DNA from: Arthonia radiata
Taxonomy: Eukaryota; Ascomycota; Arthoniomycetes; Arthoniales; Arthoniaceae
Reading direction: 5' to 3'
Assembly: GCA_002989075.1 (NCBI GenBank)
Contig: PSQN01000016.1
Coordinates: 1,655,346-1,719,345 of the forward strand
Length of the DNA stretch: 64,000 bases
Below the pieces are notes generated by a model, which made no database searches, was not told the DNA's origin, and saw only the letters and a program-made list of their open reading frames with translations. Each line of letters opens with the position of its first letter. Position 1 is the stretch's first letter. The translations under genes were made by a program, and so were the position numbers. Positions 44,677 through 55,869 of the stretch are shown here, one piece after another.

Positions 44677-45907
44677 CTAGCTTCCGAAATGCTTCAGCAA
44701 TGCTTGAGTACGAGGACGCAAAGGATGAAGTCGATCGATACCCATATCTGCAAATATCAACATAAGACTAGCCGAATACCCCAACCCCCTCAACGGCGCC
44801 ACCATCGCCCTCGCCAACAAATCATGCGCCTCCGGCACCAGATGAAAATCATTATTCCACACGCACGCCGGCTTCGGCTGCACGCACAACACGTCCGCAT
44901 TAAACCCATAGTCCAACGGACGATCCAGTATGGGATTCAGCCACGCACTGTAGTTGAAGAACGCTGTCTGCACCTGTAGTCCCGTTAGCGTTCCCTTCAC
45001 TATCCATGCAAGAGGTTCCAGGAGAGGAGCATTCACATCCCCAAGACTGCTCTGAAACGCATCCATCCGCGCCATCAACGCATCATTATACCGCCACTTC
45101 AGCGCCTCGTACCTCGCCACCGCCGCCGGCCCCTCGCCCACCACAAGCGGGCTCCGCCCCTGACTCGGCACATTCACGAAGAAGAAGTTGCGCGCTCCTT
45201 TGCTGTACAGGTCTGCCACGGCCACGTCCCAGTACGAGTGCATCAGGCCCTCCACCAGCGCATCCAAGTTCCCATTGTGATACCCTTTATAAACGTCATT
45301 ATCGCCCATCCAGATATTGAAGATGGCGTTGTCGCCCGTCCACAGCTTGTCCTGCAGGGACGCATACTGCGACGTGAAGACGTCGCTGACCTGGTGGAGA
45401 AGATCGGTGACGCCGGCGTTGAGCAGGGTGTTGTCGAAGGTGGCGCCGGCGACGGCCAGGTCGTACAGGAGCGTGGTGGAGGAGTTGTAGACGTCGGTGA
45501 GGAAGCGCAGGTAGTTCGGGCCGCTTTGGCTGTTGGAGGGGTCGTAGAAGCGGGGGTTTCCCAGGGGATAGGCTGGGGAGGGTTGCGTGCCGGATTCGTT
45601 GAAGGCGTTGTCGCTCCAGGAGGAGCCGCTGCGGGTGGGTTAGAAGATGGGGCGGAGTTGTGTGGGGTGTCGATGTTGGAAGGGAAGAGAAGGAATGCTT
45701 GGGCTATTTCTCCGTGAATGTTGGATGGTGTGGCTATTTTTGATTGCTTCTCAACCGCGAGAGTCTGGATCTGATGTTGAGACTGTGCCGACATAGGACT
45801 TACAATGCGAAGATGTGCAGAGTTTTGTCAGCGCCGGCCGGAAAGCCTGACTGTGCGGCGACATGTGTTGCACCAATAGCCAGAATGAGACTGCATACAA
45901 CCTTCAT
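44677..45907 (-). CDS. Secreted SGNH/GDSL esterase with altered catalytic blocks
   Basis: Two exons, 45907-45804 and 45628-44677, give 351 residues. Residues 1-18 (MKVVCSLILAIGATHVAA) form a clear signal peptide, so the protein is secreted. Overall layout is that of the acetylesterase (CE16-like) branch of SGNH hydrolases: block I at the start of the mature protein (HIFAFGSSWSDNAFNESG), a Tyr/Asn-rich segment (PNYLRFLTDVYN), VAGATFDNTL with the block II Gly, and block III WMGDND (143-146). Block I has GSS (36-38) where the family has GDS. The block V region reads NDFH (294-297), with Asn at the place of the catalytic Asp of DxxH. Whether it still hydrolyses acetylated polysaccharide is open. 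Confidence 0.83.
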
Positions 45908-46293
45908 CTTTCTACAAGAAAAGAAGGATAAGAGAGATATAGGATAGAGTACAGGAAAGTAAATTGGCGGAGGAGTCTGCGTCCCTGGTGCAGCTTATGT
46001 ATTACTGGAGGCTTCGTACTCACCAACAGCGAGATTTCGTCCCACGTAGTCCCATAGTACTTATTAGATCGCTTCCACACTCGAAAGCAGCTGATCGCCG
46101 ACATCACCTCAGTCACCAATACTGTCTTCTGGAAGCAACGCGGAAAGAAGTCAAAGCCACGGTAAGCCGCGGTGGATGAGTGGCTGTATGGGGCCGTCTG
46201 ATACGCCATGCAGAAAACGTCCGTGGGTTCTCATCAATCATAGCAATCATCGTATGTGCAACGCTCACCTGACCTCATGCAATTCGCTCAATC
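45908..46293. other. Intergenic
   Basis: Promoter of the esterase and 3' region of the carrier gene. No gene is seen. Confidence 0.5.
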
Positions 46294-47739
46294 TCACACC
46301 GCACCAGGACCAGCAGGCCCTTCTCCAGCGCTTCCCGCTCTTCGCTCGGCTCGTCTTCTCGCGGTGCCTAACCCGATGACACCCTTCTCTTGATGCTCGC
46401 CCAGCCACGGTTTCTCAGCTTCACCCATCATACCCTCTGTGAGGAAGTAAACGAACATGCCGAGCAGTATCAGCACGAATGCTATTGGGTAGAGGTAGTG
46501 CACAGTGAGATGGAACACTGTAATGCCGATGCATACACCCCAGAAATTGGCAGTCAGCAGGCTGATATTGAAAAATGCCGCGCTCGACAGCCGGAACAGT
46601 ATAGGCGCGAGTGAGTAGAACAAAGCCAGAATCAGCGTATAACCGGTCAGCCAGCCACCGACTTGCGAGTTCCAGGTTGCTTGTTGGAAGGAAGTCCGAT
46701 CGAAGATGCCCGCTTGGACGCCGTTGATGAGCATCGCCCAGAAGGCGAGTTGGCCGATGACTTCGTACAGCGGTCGCTTGGAAACGGCAAACTCTTCGAC
46801 GCAGTTGCTGAGGCCATAGAAGGTCGCACCTAGTAAAGCGAAGAGATCGCCTTTAACGGCGTTGAGGGCCTCTCCAGTGTTCGAGCCGGTGATGTGGTCT
46901 GAACCGATCAGAAGGCCCATGCCGCCAACGCAGACGATGATACCTGCATATTGAGCGATGCGATAGCGGACGCGGAGGAAGATGAGGGAGATCAGCACGA
47001 CCACCACGATGGCCCAGAAGTTAATGAGTTGGACGGAGAGAATGGTCGCTGTAGAGGGTCAGCAAGGTGCATGTTACAATTCTTGTAGACTGCACTTACA
47101 GTAACGGTAGGCGAGCACGATGAAATAATTACCCTCAACGTCACAGAACGCAAGTAGAAAGTATTTCCAGCCATCCTTTAAAACGAGCTGCGTCCATTTC
47201 TTGAAGCCATACTTGTACCATGTGAAAGATGTGTAGATGATGTTGAGTAGCACGTATGTAAAGAAGGTTTGAAAGGCTGGTATGTTTGTGTTGACACCGG
47301 CCAGCAGCTGTGAGAAGGTGTTTGTCGAGGTTAGGCAGAGCGAGAGAACTTGGCTGGATACTGGTCAGCTTGAGACTCCAACGGGACGAGCAGATCTGTC
47401 TACACACCCTATGAACAGCACGAGCCAGAACTCTTTCGTCTTCATGTACTGGAACCAGCCCTTTCTTCGACTTGCGAACAGGCCAAATCGAGACTGGGGT
47501 GGTTGCTCATTAGAGGAGCTTGGCCGCTCACCGTCCGCTACATTGCCGATTATTTCTGGAGCACCATGCCCGCCGGTGTTATCTCTTGAATCTTTAGACG
47601 AGCTGGGCGTATGAGGACCGGTACCGCTTCCCGCACTCTTGGGCTGCACGCTGATCTCTACGGGGTGGGTGTTTGCAGGCTCGATGGCGTCCTCGTAGGT
47701 CGGTATGTCGCTTTTGACTGAGCCGTGCGAGCCTGGCAT
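46294..47739 (-). CDS. SLC35F-type (DUF914) membrane carrier
   Basis: Drug/metabolite-transporter superfamily member of the SLC35F1/F2 type, ten predicted TM helices. Three exons, 47739-47408, 47353-47100 and 47048-46294, give 446 residues. The cytosolic N-terminus of about 100 residues is Ser/Pro/Thr-rich. TM helices begin at FWLVLFIGQVLSLCLTSTNTF and continue with NIPAFQTFFTYVLLNIIYT, EGNYFIVLAYRYSTILSVQL, NFWAIVVVVLISLIFLRVRY, GIIVCVGGMGLLIGSD, GDLFALLGATFYGLSNCVEE (a family hallmark) and later helices. The tail is charged and Gly/Ala-rich. Start 47739 is the first ATG in frame. The substrate is unknown in fungi. Intron lengths are 54 and 51 nt. Confidence 0.9.
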
Positions 47740-48311
47740 ATTGGCAGCGGGGCTTCCGGAGCCGTGCAATAGGGCAACGCGCGCTCACGAGCGAGGAATC
47801 TGTGGGGGATAAGATAAGATGGGGGACACGCTGGGGCTTTCAATGTGACCTGAAAATGAGCCGGCTTGGCACGCCAGCGCATTGCGCACATGCATTGATC
47901 GACATACTCTAAACACGCACACACGCTCCAAGGCCGGGGAACATAAGTCGTGGCAGACTAACAGCAAAACTGTATCTCTGTAATACGGCAAAGACCCTCA
48001 TTGCAAGCTCTGAAAGCACGCGGCAAAGCATTCGAGGCTTTGCTCGACATTCCTGCAAGCCCAGCTTTGCTCTTGCTCTTGCTGTGAATGGAGAGTTTGG
48101 AAGAGGGTGACTTCATACGACCGTGCCATGACTTTTGTGCCCCAGCCTTGCTCCCTACGCTCCAGATGCGAGAGGTACAAGATCGAGGTTCATAAAGACT
48201 TTGAGTGTCTACAGAGCTCTTATGCAAAACAACAGCCTTGGAGGGTTCTTGCTCCACAACTACAGGACTTTGCTATCCTCAAGCCAACGTATTGTGCAGG
48301 TCGGCGAGGCT
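47740..48311. other. Intergenic
   Basis: Promoter of the carrier and 3' flank of the SDR gene. No gene is seen. Confidence 0.5.
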
Positions 48312-49472
48312 CTAGTATTCAAACGTCTGTCCAACACACTCTTCGCTGATCTTCCACAGCCTCTCAGCTTCAGACTTGCTCTTTGCGTGATCCTCGACCG
48401 CTTGATCGTCCACTATGCAATCCTGCAAGTAACCGCCGCTCTGCCCCTTGATGCTTGGATCGAAGCCAGCTACCATCATTGTTGCAGCTCCCTCATCTGG
48501 CGTTTTCTGCATCTTCACAAAGTCGACGTTGTTGTCCAGCTGCGTGTGTACGTTGGTGCTCGCCGAACGTCTCTCGTGGCTCAAGCGCTGATTGAAATCG
48601 TCTCGAATGCGTACGAAGTCGCCCCATTCCTCGGCCGATATGTGGGTTCCAAGGCCGGTGCTCAAGATTACACCAGGATGCAGAGAATAGGCTTGGATGC
48701 TGTGCTTCGCTAGCTTGTCCGCCAAGGATATAGCGAGCAAAGCATTCGCACTCTTGCTTTGGCCGTAAGATTGCCACTGGTTGTATGTTTTGCCATCGTT
48801 GAAATTGATCTCTTGAAGGTCTTTGCCCAGCTTAGCGACGGCATGGCCATCACTGCTGACCGAGACGATACGTGCGCCGTCACTTCTCTTCGCTGCTGCT
48901 TGGACCTTTCCCATGATGCTGTTCATGAACAAGAAGTGGCTGAGATGGTTCAGACCGAAGCCAGCCTCAAACCCATCTTCTGTCTTGCCATACGGCGGCG
49001 CCATAACACCCGCGCTGAGCACGGAGACATCAATGTCCTCCCCGTAGCTGCTCACCTCTTGCGCAGCTTTCCGGATGCTGGCAAAGCTGGCAAAGTCCAC
49101 GATTAAGTTTCGGGCTGGACAGTCCGGTGAAGCCTGCTTGATCTGCTTCGCGACTTCTTCGAGCTTTGAAGGCGACCTGCCGGTGAGGATGATCAAGCTT
49201 GGCTTTTGAGGCGCTAGAGCGACTGCCAGCTGTGCTGCATCCTTGTGGTCAATGATCGTTACAGAAACATGCACATGAGCTTTATCACTGTCTTTCACCC
49301 TTTCTTGTAACCAGTGGTGCGCATTGACGACACCGAGTTTGTATTGCGTAGGGTGGCAAAACATACCAGCCAATGAGCCCGGCGACGCGCCTGTTATCAG
49401 GATTGTCTTCCCTTTTATCTGCGGCGCAAACTGCTGGCCTAGAACTGTAGCTCTTGCACGTGGCGACGCCAT
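48312..49472 (-). CDS. Short-chain dehydrogenase/reductase, retinol dehydrogenase-like
   Basis: NAD(P)-dependent oxidoreductase. Two exons, 49472-49367 and 49234-48312, give 342 residues. Exon 1 carries the nucleotide-binding start GKTILITGASPGSLA (21-35). After the intron AQLAVALAPQKPSLIILTGRS completes the Rossmann beta-alpha-beta. Further motifs: a cofactor-strand NLIVDFASFASIRKAA, VLSAGVMAPPYGKTEDGFEAGFGLNHLSHFLFMN, catalytic Ser in RIVSVSSDGH and YGQSKSA with the catalytic Tyr and Lys, then YSLHPGVI. The 132-nt intron is in frame and contains no stop, so unspliced transcripts would encode a 386-residue form with 44 extra residues in the glycine-rich loop. The spliced form aligns with the family, so I take it as the main product. 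Substrate unknown. Confidence 0.87.
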   Translation of the reverse strand: MASPRARATVLGQQFAPQIKGKTILITGASPGSLAGMFCHPTQYKLGVVNAHHWLQERVKDSDKAHVHVSVTIIDHKDAAQLAVALAPQKPSLIILTGRSPSKLEEVAKQIKQASPDCPARNLIVDFASFASIRKAAQEVSSYGEDIDVSVLSAGVMAPPYGKTEDGFEAGFGLNHLSHFLFMNSIMGKVQAAAKRSDGARIVSVSSDGHAVAKLGKDLQEINFNDGKTYNQWQSYGQSKSANALLAISLADKLAKHSIQAYSLHPGVILSTGLGTHISAEEWGDFVRIRDDFNQRLSHERRSASTNVHTQLDNNVDFVKMQKTPDEGAATMMVAGFDPSIKGQSGGYLQDCIVDDQAVEDHAKSKSEAERLWKISEECVGQTFEY

Positions 49473-49867
49473 TTCTTCCCACTTTGCAAGGGACTAAACT
49501 CGAATGCTGAGGGCTCAAGTTTGGTGGTATAAGTCGAATGCCGCTTTTGATCTCAGTAGATGCGCGTGGAGTCAAAGTCCGCTGGGCAGTAAATGCGGCG
49601 ACGAGGTGCTTGCCCTTTTATTTTCAATGTAGCTTCAGGCAGATACCTCGTATTTCACGCTGTTGGTGAGCACGCGTTGATCTGGTCGGAAAGGGATAGC
49701 TTGTTGCCTTTCTCCGTCGGCGAAAACGGCCGTAGCACACAACTCCGAAAATGTTAGAGACCAGAGCTTCGAAGATTCACCTAACTGTGATCCGACTGAG
49801 ACTTCTTTGAGCTTCTGTTGCGCTCGGTGTCCGCCCGTATCCAATTTTCATTACGCGACAGGTAACG
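49473..49867. other. Intergenic
   Basis: Promoter of the SDR gene. No gene is seen. Confidence 0.5.
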
Positions 49868-51413
49868 TTACCAGTCGCCAACCCACTCGTCGCTCTTCCT
49901 CCCCGTTGTTGACGCCCCGCCTCCACTCTTCATCGCACTAGTCCCAATACTACCGCTAGATCTCTGCTGCTTCTCTTTGTTGGCCATGGCGACCTCACCT
50001 GCACCAGCAAAGCCATCCCAGAAATCTTGCTTCTCTGCGGGCGGGCCCTTGGGCGTCTCGCCAAAAGATTCCCAAAAGTCTGTTTCTTTCTTGCTGAGGC
50101 TGGCTGTATTCCTCTTGTGTTGCGGCACTTGCTTTTCTTGACCAAATGATTCCCAGAAGTCGAGCTTGTCAGAATCTGGACTCGCGGCATTGGCCTGCTG
50201 AGATCTGGACTGCGTGTTCGATGGGTGTTGATCGCCCTCAACCAAGCGATTGAAGCCATCAGCAGCCGACTTGACACCAGTCTGCATTTGGCCTGCGAGC
50301 TGCAAGGCGTTGGTACGCGCTTGCGCGGCAAAATCGGACTCATTCAGCTAGAACCGGCTTGTCAGTCAAGCAATCCCATATACGGGGTCCAGTGTAACAT
50401 ACTTTTTGTACGTTGGGCTTAACCCAACCTTCGAAGCCGGTCTTTGCACTTTTGCCTAGCCAGCCAAAGCCCTTCGTCAGGCCAGCCATAGGATCTTTCT
50501 GCATCTCAGATACCCAGTCGGGGCCTCCGGCACCACCACCACCACCAGCCGGCGAGGGATCGCTGCCGAAGCCGCCAAACTTCCCACCTTGGCTAGGAGG
50601 TAGGCTGTCCGGACGGTGAGCGTTGTCTGCGCCCATCTTTGCAAAGTAAGCCTCGTTCGCTGCCTTTCGATTAGTCGAAGCTGCAGCGCCTGCGCCGCTT
50701 CCACGGCCCGCAGTTGCTGGACTTTGACCTCGAGCAGGTAAATCCATACGCCCGCTCAGGGGTGTTGATGCTCTACTCGCGTGCCTGCTCTCCCGTTCTT
50801 TCTGTTCTTCTTCGCGCTTTTTTGCCCAGTCGGCTTTGCTGAACTCTCGACCCTCAACTTTGCATGTGAGCCGTTCTTTCCACTCCTCGCCCACCAAGCA
50901 GTCATATCTCTCTTTCATTGTCGCTTGGTCCCACGTGCGCCCCTCCATCTGATTCTCGTCGTGGCTGTTGTAAAACTTGACGAACGGCTGGTTACCGCCC
51001 AGTGTCAATCGCTTGAGCTCGCCGACCTTGAATCCGTCCATGCTGACTGATCGAATAAATGATATGTGTACCCCGAGTGACCGATGGACGCCGGAGCATG
51101 TCAGACATGTAAAGATGCCGAATTTTGGTGAAGCCTCAATGTCGCAGAGTCAGCCTAAACACTTAAAAGATAGCCGCAGAGAAGAGCTGCGTTGTAGAGC
51201 CGGCTTGTGAATGTGCAGTTCCTGGACGACAATGATCACGCTCCGGTGAGGTGTGTTCACTCGAATGCAGGAATTGCGCGGCAATGGGGCGTTGAGACTC
51301 ACCCATTGTGGGCTTGGTGCGCCGCAGTCTACACAGGTGTTGTTACCATTCTGCTTCTGTATGTCCGCGAGCTTGGCCTTCGTCTGTGGATCGACTTCCC
51401 AGAGTTTCGACAT
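49868..51413 (-). CDS. gcs1: ArfGAP, Gcs1/ArfGAP1 type
   Basis: GTPase activator for Arf1 in Golgi-ER and post-Golgi traffic. Three exons, 51413-51303, 51134-50403 and 50347-49868, give 440 residues. The start at 51413 gives MSKLWEVDPQTKAKLADIQ; the frame upstream has only a TTG. The zinc finger is CVDC...CLTC with a 16-residue spacing, split by intron 1, followed by GVHRSLGVHISFIRSVSMD with the arginine finger (R in GVHR). A basic/acidic helix (KKREEEQKERESRH) and a Gly/Pro-rich linker come next, then GWLGKSAKTGFEGWVKP, similar to the lipid-packing region of ArfGAP1. The C-terminal third has three repeats, DFWESFG, DFWESFG and DFWDGFA, which may bind coat or clathrin adaptors. Confidence 0.93.
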
Positions 51414-51951
51414 CGCGAGCGTGGGTGTAGCAGGATGTGGGCGATTTCCCAAAGCCTAGGCTGGACGATGGGTGTGAGGGTAGTCTCCAAGTGGTTCTCA
51501 AGCAACTGAGGAGCAGCCAATGATATACCAAACATGTACCAGTACTAGCGAGAAGCAGAGCGGCAGGACTGGACTTGTTTGCATGGGATGTGACGGTATC
51601 TATACAAGAGAATGCTGTAACATCGAGGTGAAAAGGTTTTGGCAGGGTCTTGGCAAAAGTCTTTCGAACCGTCAGCGAACGTTTTCACAGGCGTTGCAGA
51701 GGAATGTTGAGACCACAGGAGATCTCATCTCGAAATTGCATCAATGCTTGGGTATTAGCATCTGCAACATTCTAAAATTACATGCGTCGCTACGTGATGG
51801 TAGCTAAACAACAGTGATCCCATTCTTTGACCACCAAAAGCCTACAGATGAGGTTTTTAGAGTCCCAACATGACACTGCGTTCGAATTGAAGATGTTCAT
51901 TAGTTAATACATTGTGTAAAGAGTGGTGTCGAGCGGACGTGATGGTGTTGC
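51414..51951. other. Intergenic
   Basis: Between the ArfGAP start and the RRM-protein stop. No gene is seen. Confidence 0.5.
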
Positions 51952-53191
51952 TTAGGCGGCGGTGGGAGGATCAACGCTGCCAGAGCCCTCAGCAGTAGAC
52001 GGAGCAAGCTCGCCATTCTCCTTGTTCTCAGCGGCTTCCGCAGCGGCGTCGAGAGCCTCATCTTCCTTGCCAGGGCTGTCGATGGCGACCTTAACAGCCA
52101 ACTCCCGGCCGTCAATGTCCTTGCCGTTCATTTCGGCAATGGCCTTCTGCTGGGCCTCCTCAGATGGAAGGGTGACGAATGCAAAGCCACGTCCCTTACG
52201 TGGCTCGTTACGCGCCTGGAGCTTGCGGACCATGAAGCGAGGGATTGGACGAAGAGCTAGCTTAGCGCCGGTCGGCTCAAAGGCGGCGAAGAGTTCGAGC
52301 AGCTGCGATGAGATTAGTCCGATCAATTCATGTTAGCATACGGAATAGAGGACGAACCTTCTCTTCACGCAGATCGTAGGGGAGGTTGGCGACCATGACT
52401 TTGTTCTTGGACGGGACACCGTCCTCTGGTGGACCGCGCTGGCGTGGCTGGCGGGGAGCCTTGGGTGTCTTAGGAGATTTGGGTTTCTTCTCACCATCTT
52501 CTGCTTTCGTGTCGGTGGTCAAAGCTTCGTTCGTGGTATCCGTCAATGGCTCGGCCTGACCTGGGACGTTGGTAGGACCGTCGGCTGTCGCCTCGGCTTC
52601 TTCGTTCTCGTCCTTCTTTCCGCCGCGAGCACGGCCGCCCTGGCGACCGCCACGACGACCGCCACGGCCGCGGCCACGACCACGGGTGGTCGAGCGCTTG
52701 CGCTGCGGGGCCTCTCCATTGGCCTGGGTCTCGTCTGGCTTGCGAGCGAGTTGGACGAAGACGGGACGATCGAGGATGTTCTTCTGGTTGAGTTCGTTGA
52801 CAGCACGCTCAGCCTCAGTAGGGGTGGAGACGTCAACGAAGGCGTATCCGACTGGGCGAGTCGTGCGAGGGTTGGTAGGGATGGAAGTGGACTCGCTGTT
52901 TTGGTGGTCAGTCGGCGACGGCGCTTGAAGCTAGATGATGTTATGAAACACCCACATGAGATAGTCCTTGAAGAATTCCTTCAAGTCCCCCTCGGTGGTC
53001 GCGTACGCGAGGTTCCCAATGTAAAGTCTACGACCCTCAGCAGCGCTCTGAATGACCGCTTCGTTCTGAGCGGCATTGATCGGCTTGTCGCCACCAGTGC
53101 CGACAGAGGCACCAGCAGCAGTGGAAGAGGGTTCATTGAGGGTAGTGTTTGCCATTGAGGCGGTAGCACTGTCGACGGCAGCTGCGGACAT
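51952..53191 (-). CDS. Two-RRM RNA-binding protein with RG-rich linker
   Basis: Probable nuclear RNA-binding protein. Three exons, 53191-52956, 52895-52358 and 52302-51952, give 374 residues. RRM1 starts near residue 55: RNP2 LYIGNLAYAT and RNP1 VGYAFVDVST, with the second exon joining YLIESTSIP. A linker follows with RG repeats (RGRGRGRGGRRGG), typical of arginine-methylated RNA-binding tails, then a Lys/Pro-rich segment (KKPKSPKTPKAPRQPRQRG). RRM2 has RNP2 VMVANLPYDL and RNP1 GRGFAFVTLPS, and carries a longer loop (KLALRPIPRFMVRKLQARNEPRK). The C-terminus is acidic. The donor of intron 2 is gttcgt, a weaker form. It has the look of fungal RNP-type proteins with two RRMs; target RNA not known. 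Confidence 0.88.
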
Positions 53192-53908
53192 TGTGATTGA
53201 TTCTAGGGTATTGTCATGAGCAAATGGACAGCGAGCCTCAAATCTGTGGAAAGCTTACTTTTTTGTTGTGTTTTTGTTGTCGAAGTGGTCGAATGTCCTT
53301 GAAGAGTTGAGGCTGAGAAAGTTTGCAAACAGAGAATGAGGTGGTACTGGACTTGACTGTTACGACACCGCCTGTGTGGAGGGAAGTGCTGTCAGAGGGG
53401 GAGACTTGATCTGGGTAGCTTCGTGCCCAAGATGTGCTTGAAAGATGATGGGTGGGCTGAGTTTCGTTGGAGCGTGGAATTTGACTTGGCTGAAGAAAGA
53501 AGAGAAGGAGAGGAGGTGAAATTGTGATGTTGACTTTATTTTCAGTGGTCGCTTTGCTGTTTCTCTGCAACAGGAAGGAGCGGACAGTCTCTGACAGGCA
53601 ATGGCGCCGACTAGCTCAGCCTTACTGGGCATCTGGACCACTACTACTACTGACGTGCATGCTGCACGATGGAGAAGGTGGATCCTAGGTTCTTTCTCAA
53701 GCAAATGACGCCCATAGATTGCTAACGATGACATGTATTATTCGCTTCCGCCTCCTTCCCGCGCTTCTCCAGGATATATCAAAAACAGAACAGAACACGC
53801 TTTGCCGCTCTTAAACGATCAATGAGTGGCTTCATCGGTTGAATGACCATCGTTCGCCATGCTTGCCCGTTTCGAGATATTTGAATCAGGCGTTCCCATT
53901 CCTTGCGT
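53192..53908. promoter_or_regulatory. Divergent intergenic region, RRM protein / tah18
   Basis: 717 nt between divergent starts. Contains T-rich and pyrimidine-rich stretches near 53255-53285 (plus strand) but no clear gene. Confidence 0.4.
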
Positions 53909-55869
53909 ATGGCAACGGACTCCTTGAGCCATAGGAGATCCGCGCTTGTTGTCTATGGCTCAGAGACGGGCACCGCAGAAGACATTGCGGAGGAGATTGG
54001 ACGACTAACGAAACGTTTGCGATTCGCCACTCGCGTGACCGAACTCGATAATATTCATCTTGTCAGTAGCTGAAATGTAGTGACAATAGTGAAGATCGAG
54101 GCTGACTAGTATTTATAGAAAGATGTAGTGACAAGTGACGTTGTGATCATCGCCATATCAACCACCGGACAGGGAGACGTACCCATCAACGCGCGATCAT
54201 TCTGGAAGAAGCTTAGAAGTAGTAGACTGAAGCATGGCGTTCTTTCTCGAGTATCGTTCACCTCGTTTGGCATCGGAGATAGCTCATATCCCAAGTAGGT
54301 AAACTGTGTCGCCTTTGCCGCTGTATGCTGGCTAACCATAGCAGCTTCAACTGGGCTGCACGTAAGTTGAGCAATCGCCTGCTGCAGCTCGGCGCACAGT
54401 GCTTCTGCGACCGAGGAGAGTCAGACGAGCAGCATGCCGAAGGTATCGAAGGTCTCTTCTACCCGTGGTCCACTAATCTGCGAGACAAGCTGTTGCGACA
54501 TTTCCCGCTGCCACCTGGAATATCAGCCATCCCGGCTGAGGAATTTCTGACTCCAGAGTGGGAACTGAGAGGGCAGGAAACACAGATCAACGGGTTCCAC
54601 GAAAATACGCGCAGGTCGACAACGCATGGTTTCGATGAAAACTCTGCGGAGATAGCAGAAGACTTCTCGCGACTTCCAGCGACGCTCGTTGCCGGCGAAA
54701 GAGTAACGCCCGGCAAGCACTGGCAAGACGTCCGCCTCTTCGAGTTTTCCACTCCACATGTTGAGTATAGTCCCGGTGACGTCCTGAGTATCTATCCACA
54801 CAACGCAGACGAAGATGTGAACGAGCTACTCAAGATAATGGGATGGTCCGCAGATGCTGACAAGGCCGTCCATCTTATCCCTACCGATACCACAGCAGCT
54901 GCCTCAGCTCCACCAATACATCTCGGTGTCCCCATAAGCCTCCGCACACTCATACATCATCATCTCGACCTCAACGCCATTCCTCGCCGCTCATTCTTCG
55001 CCACCATCGCTCACTTCACGACCGACCCCATGCAAAAGCAACGCCTCCTGGAGTTCACAAAACCTGAACTTATCGATGAGTTGTACGACTATACCACCCG
55101 TCCGCGTCGCTCCACCCTCGAAGTCTTGCAGGAATTCGACACCGTCAAGATTTCTTGGAAGTGGGCAGCGAGCATCTTCCCGCGCATTCGAGGACGTCAG
55201 TTCAGCATCGCGAGCGGTGGGCTCTTGAAGCATGGTCTCGGAGGGGACACGAGAATACAACTCCTAGTGGCAATTGTACGATACAGGACTGTGATCAAGA
55301 AGCTACGGCAAGGACTGTGTACCAGATATCTCTGCTCACTGACTGAAGGCGATCAGCTGCAGGTTGCGCTTAGCAAGAGCGGAATGCAGGTCGCAATGGA
55401 CAGACCTGCGATCATGGTAGGACCTGGGACAGGTGTGGCGCCGCTGCGCGCTATGGCGCATGAGCGGGCCATGATCCACGAGCGAGCTGCGGATCAAGAC
55501 CATGGAACACACCAGGCTCAGATGCTTTTCTACGGCGGTCGCAACCGCAACGCCGATTACTTCTTCCACGACGAGTGGGCACGCTTCCAGGAGAACGAGG
55601 CCTTACAGGTGCAGACCGCGTTCAGCAGGGACCAAACGGCGAAAGTCTACGTCCAAGACAAGATCCGCCAGTGTGCGGCGAGCGTCTTTCAGCTATTACA
55701 GCAAGGCGCCGTGGTGTACGTCTGCGGGTCATCCGGGAAGATGCCCCAAGCTGTGCGCGCTGCGCTCACGGGTGCTATCGAGACGGAAGGCAATATGCCG
55801 AAGGAGGACGCTGAGCAGTACTTGGTAGCGATGGAGAAGAGTGGAAGATATCAGCAAGAGACGTGGTAG
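53909..55869 (+). CDS. tah18: NADPH-dependent diflavin reductase Tah18/NDOR1
   Basis: Passes electrons from NADPH via FAD and FMN to Dre2 (anamorsin) for cytosolic iron-sulfur cluster assembly. Three exons, 53909-54061, 54119-54294 and 54345-55869, give 617 residues. FMN domain: VVYGSETGTAEDIAEE, STTGQGDVP and GIGDSSYP. The linker/FAD domain carries LFEFSTPHVEYSPGDVLSIYP and the FAD motif RQFSIASGG. NADPH domain: MVGPGTGVAPLRAM, LFYGGRNRNADYFF, YVCGSSGKMPQAVRAAL; the terminal Trp of ETW stacks on the flavin in this family. The first donor is gtcagt and the third exon has a tandem acceptor (tagcag): either site keeps the frame and adds or drops one Ser. Divergent from the RRM protein gene. Confidence 0.95.

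Noticed and set aside
48135-48713. 192-codon plus-strand frame across the SDR 3' end
   Set aside because: Overlaps the SDR catalytic region on the other strand and has no motif.
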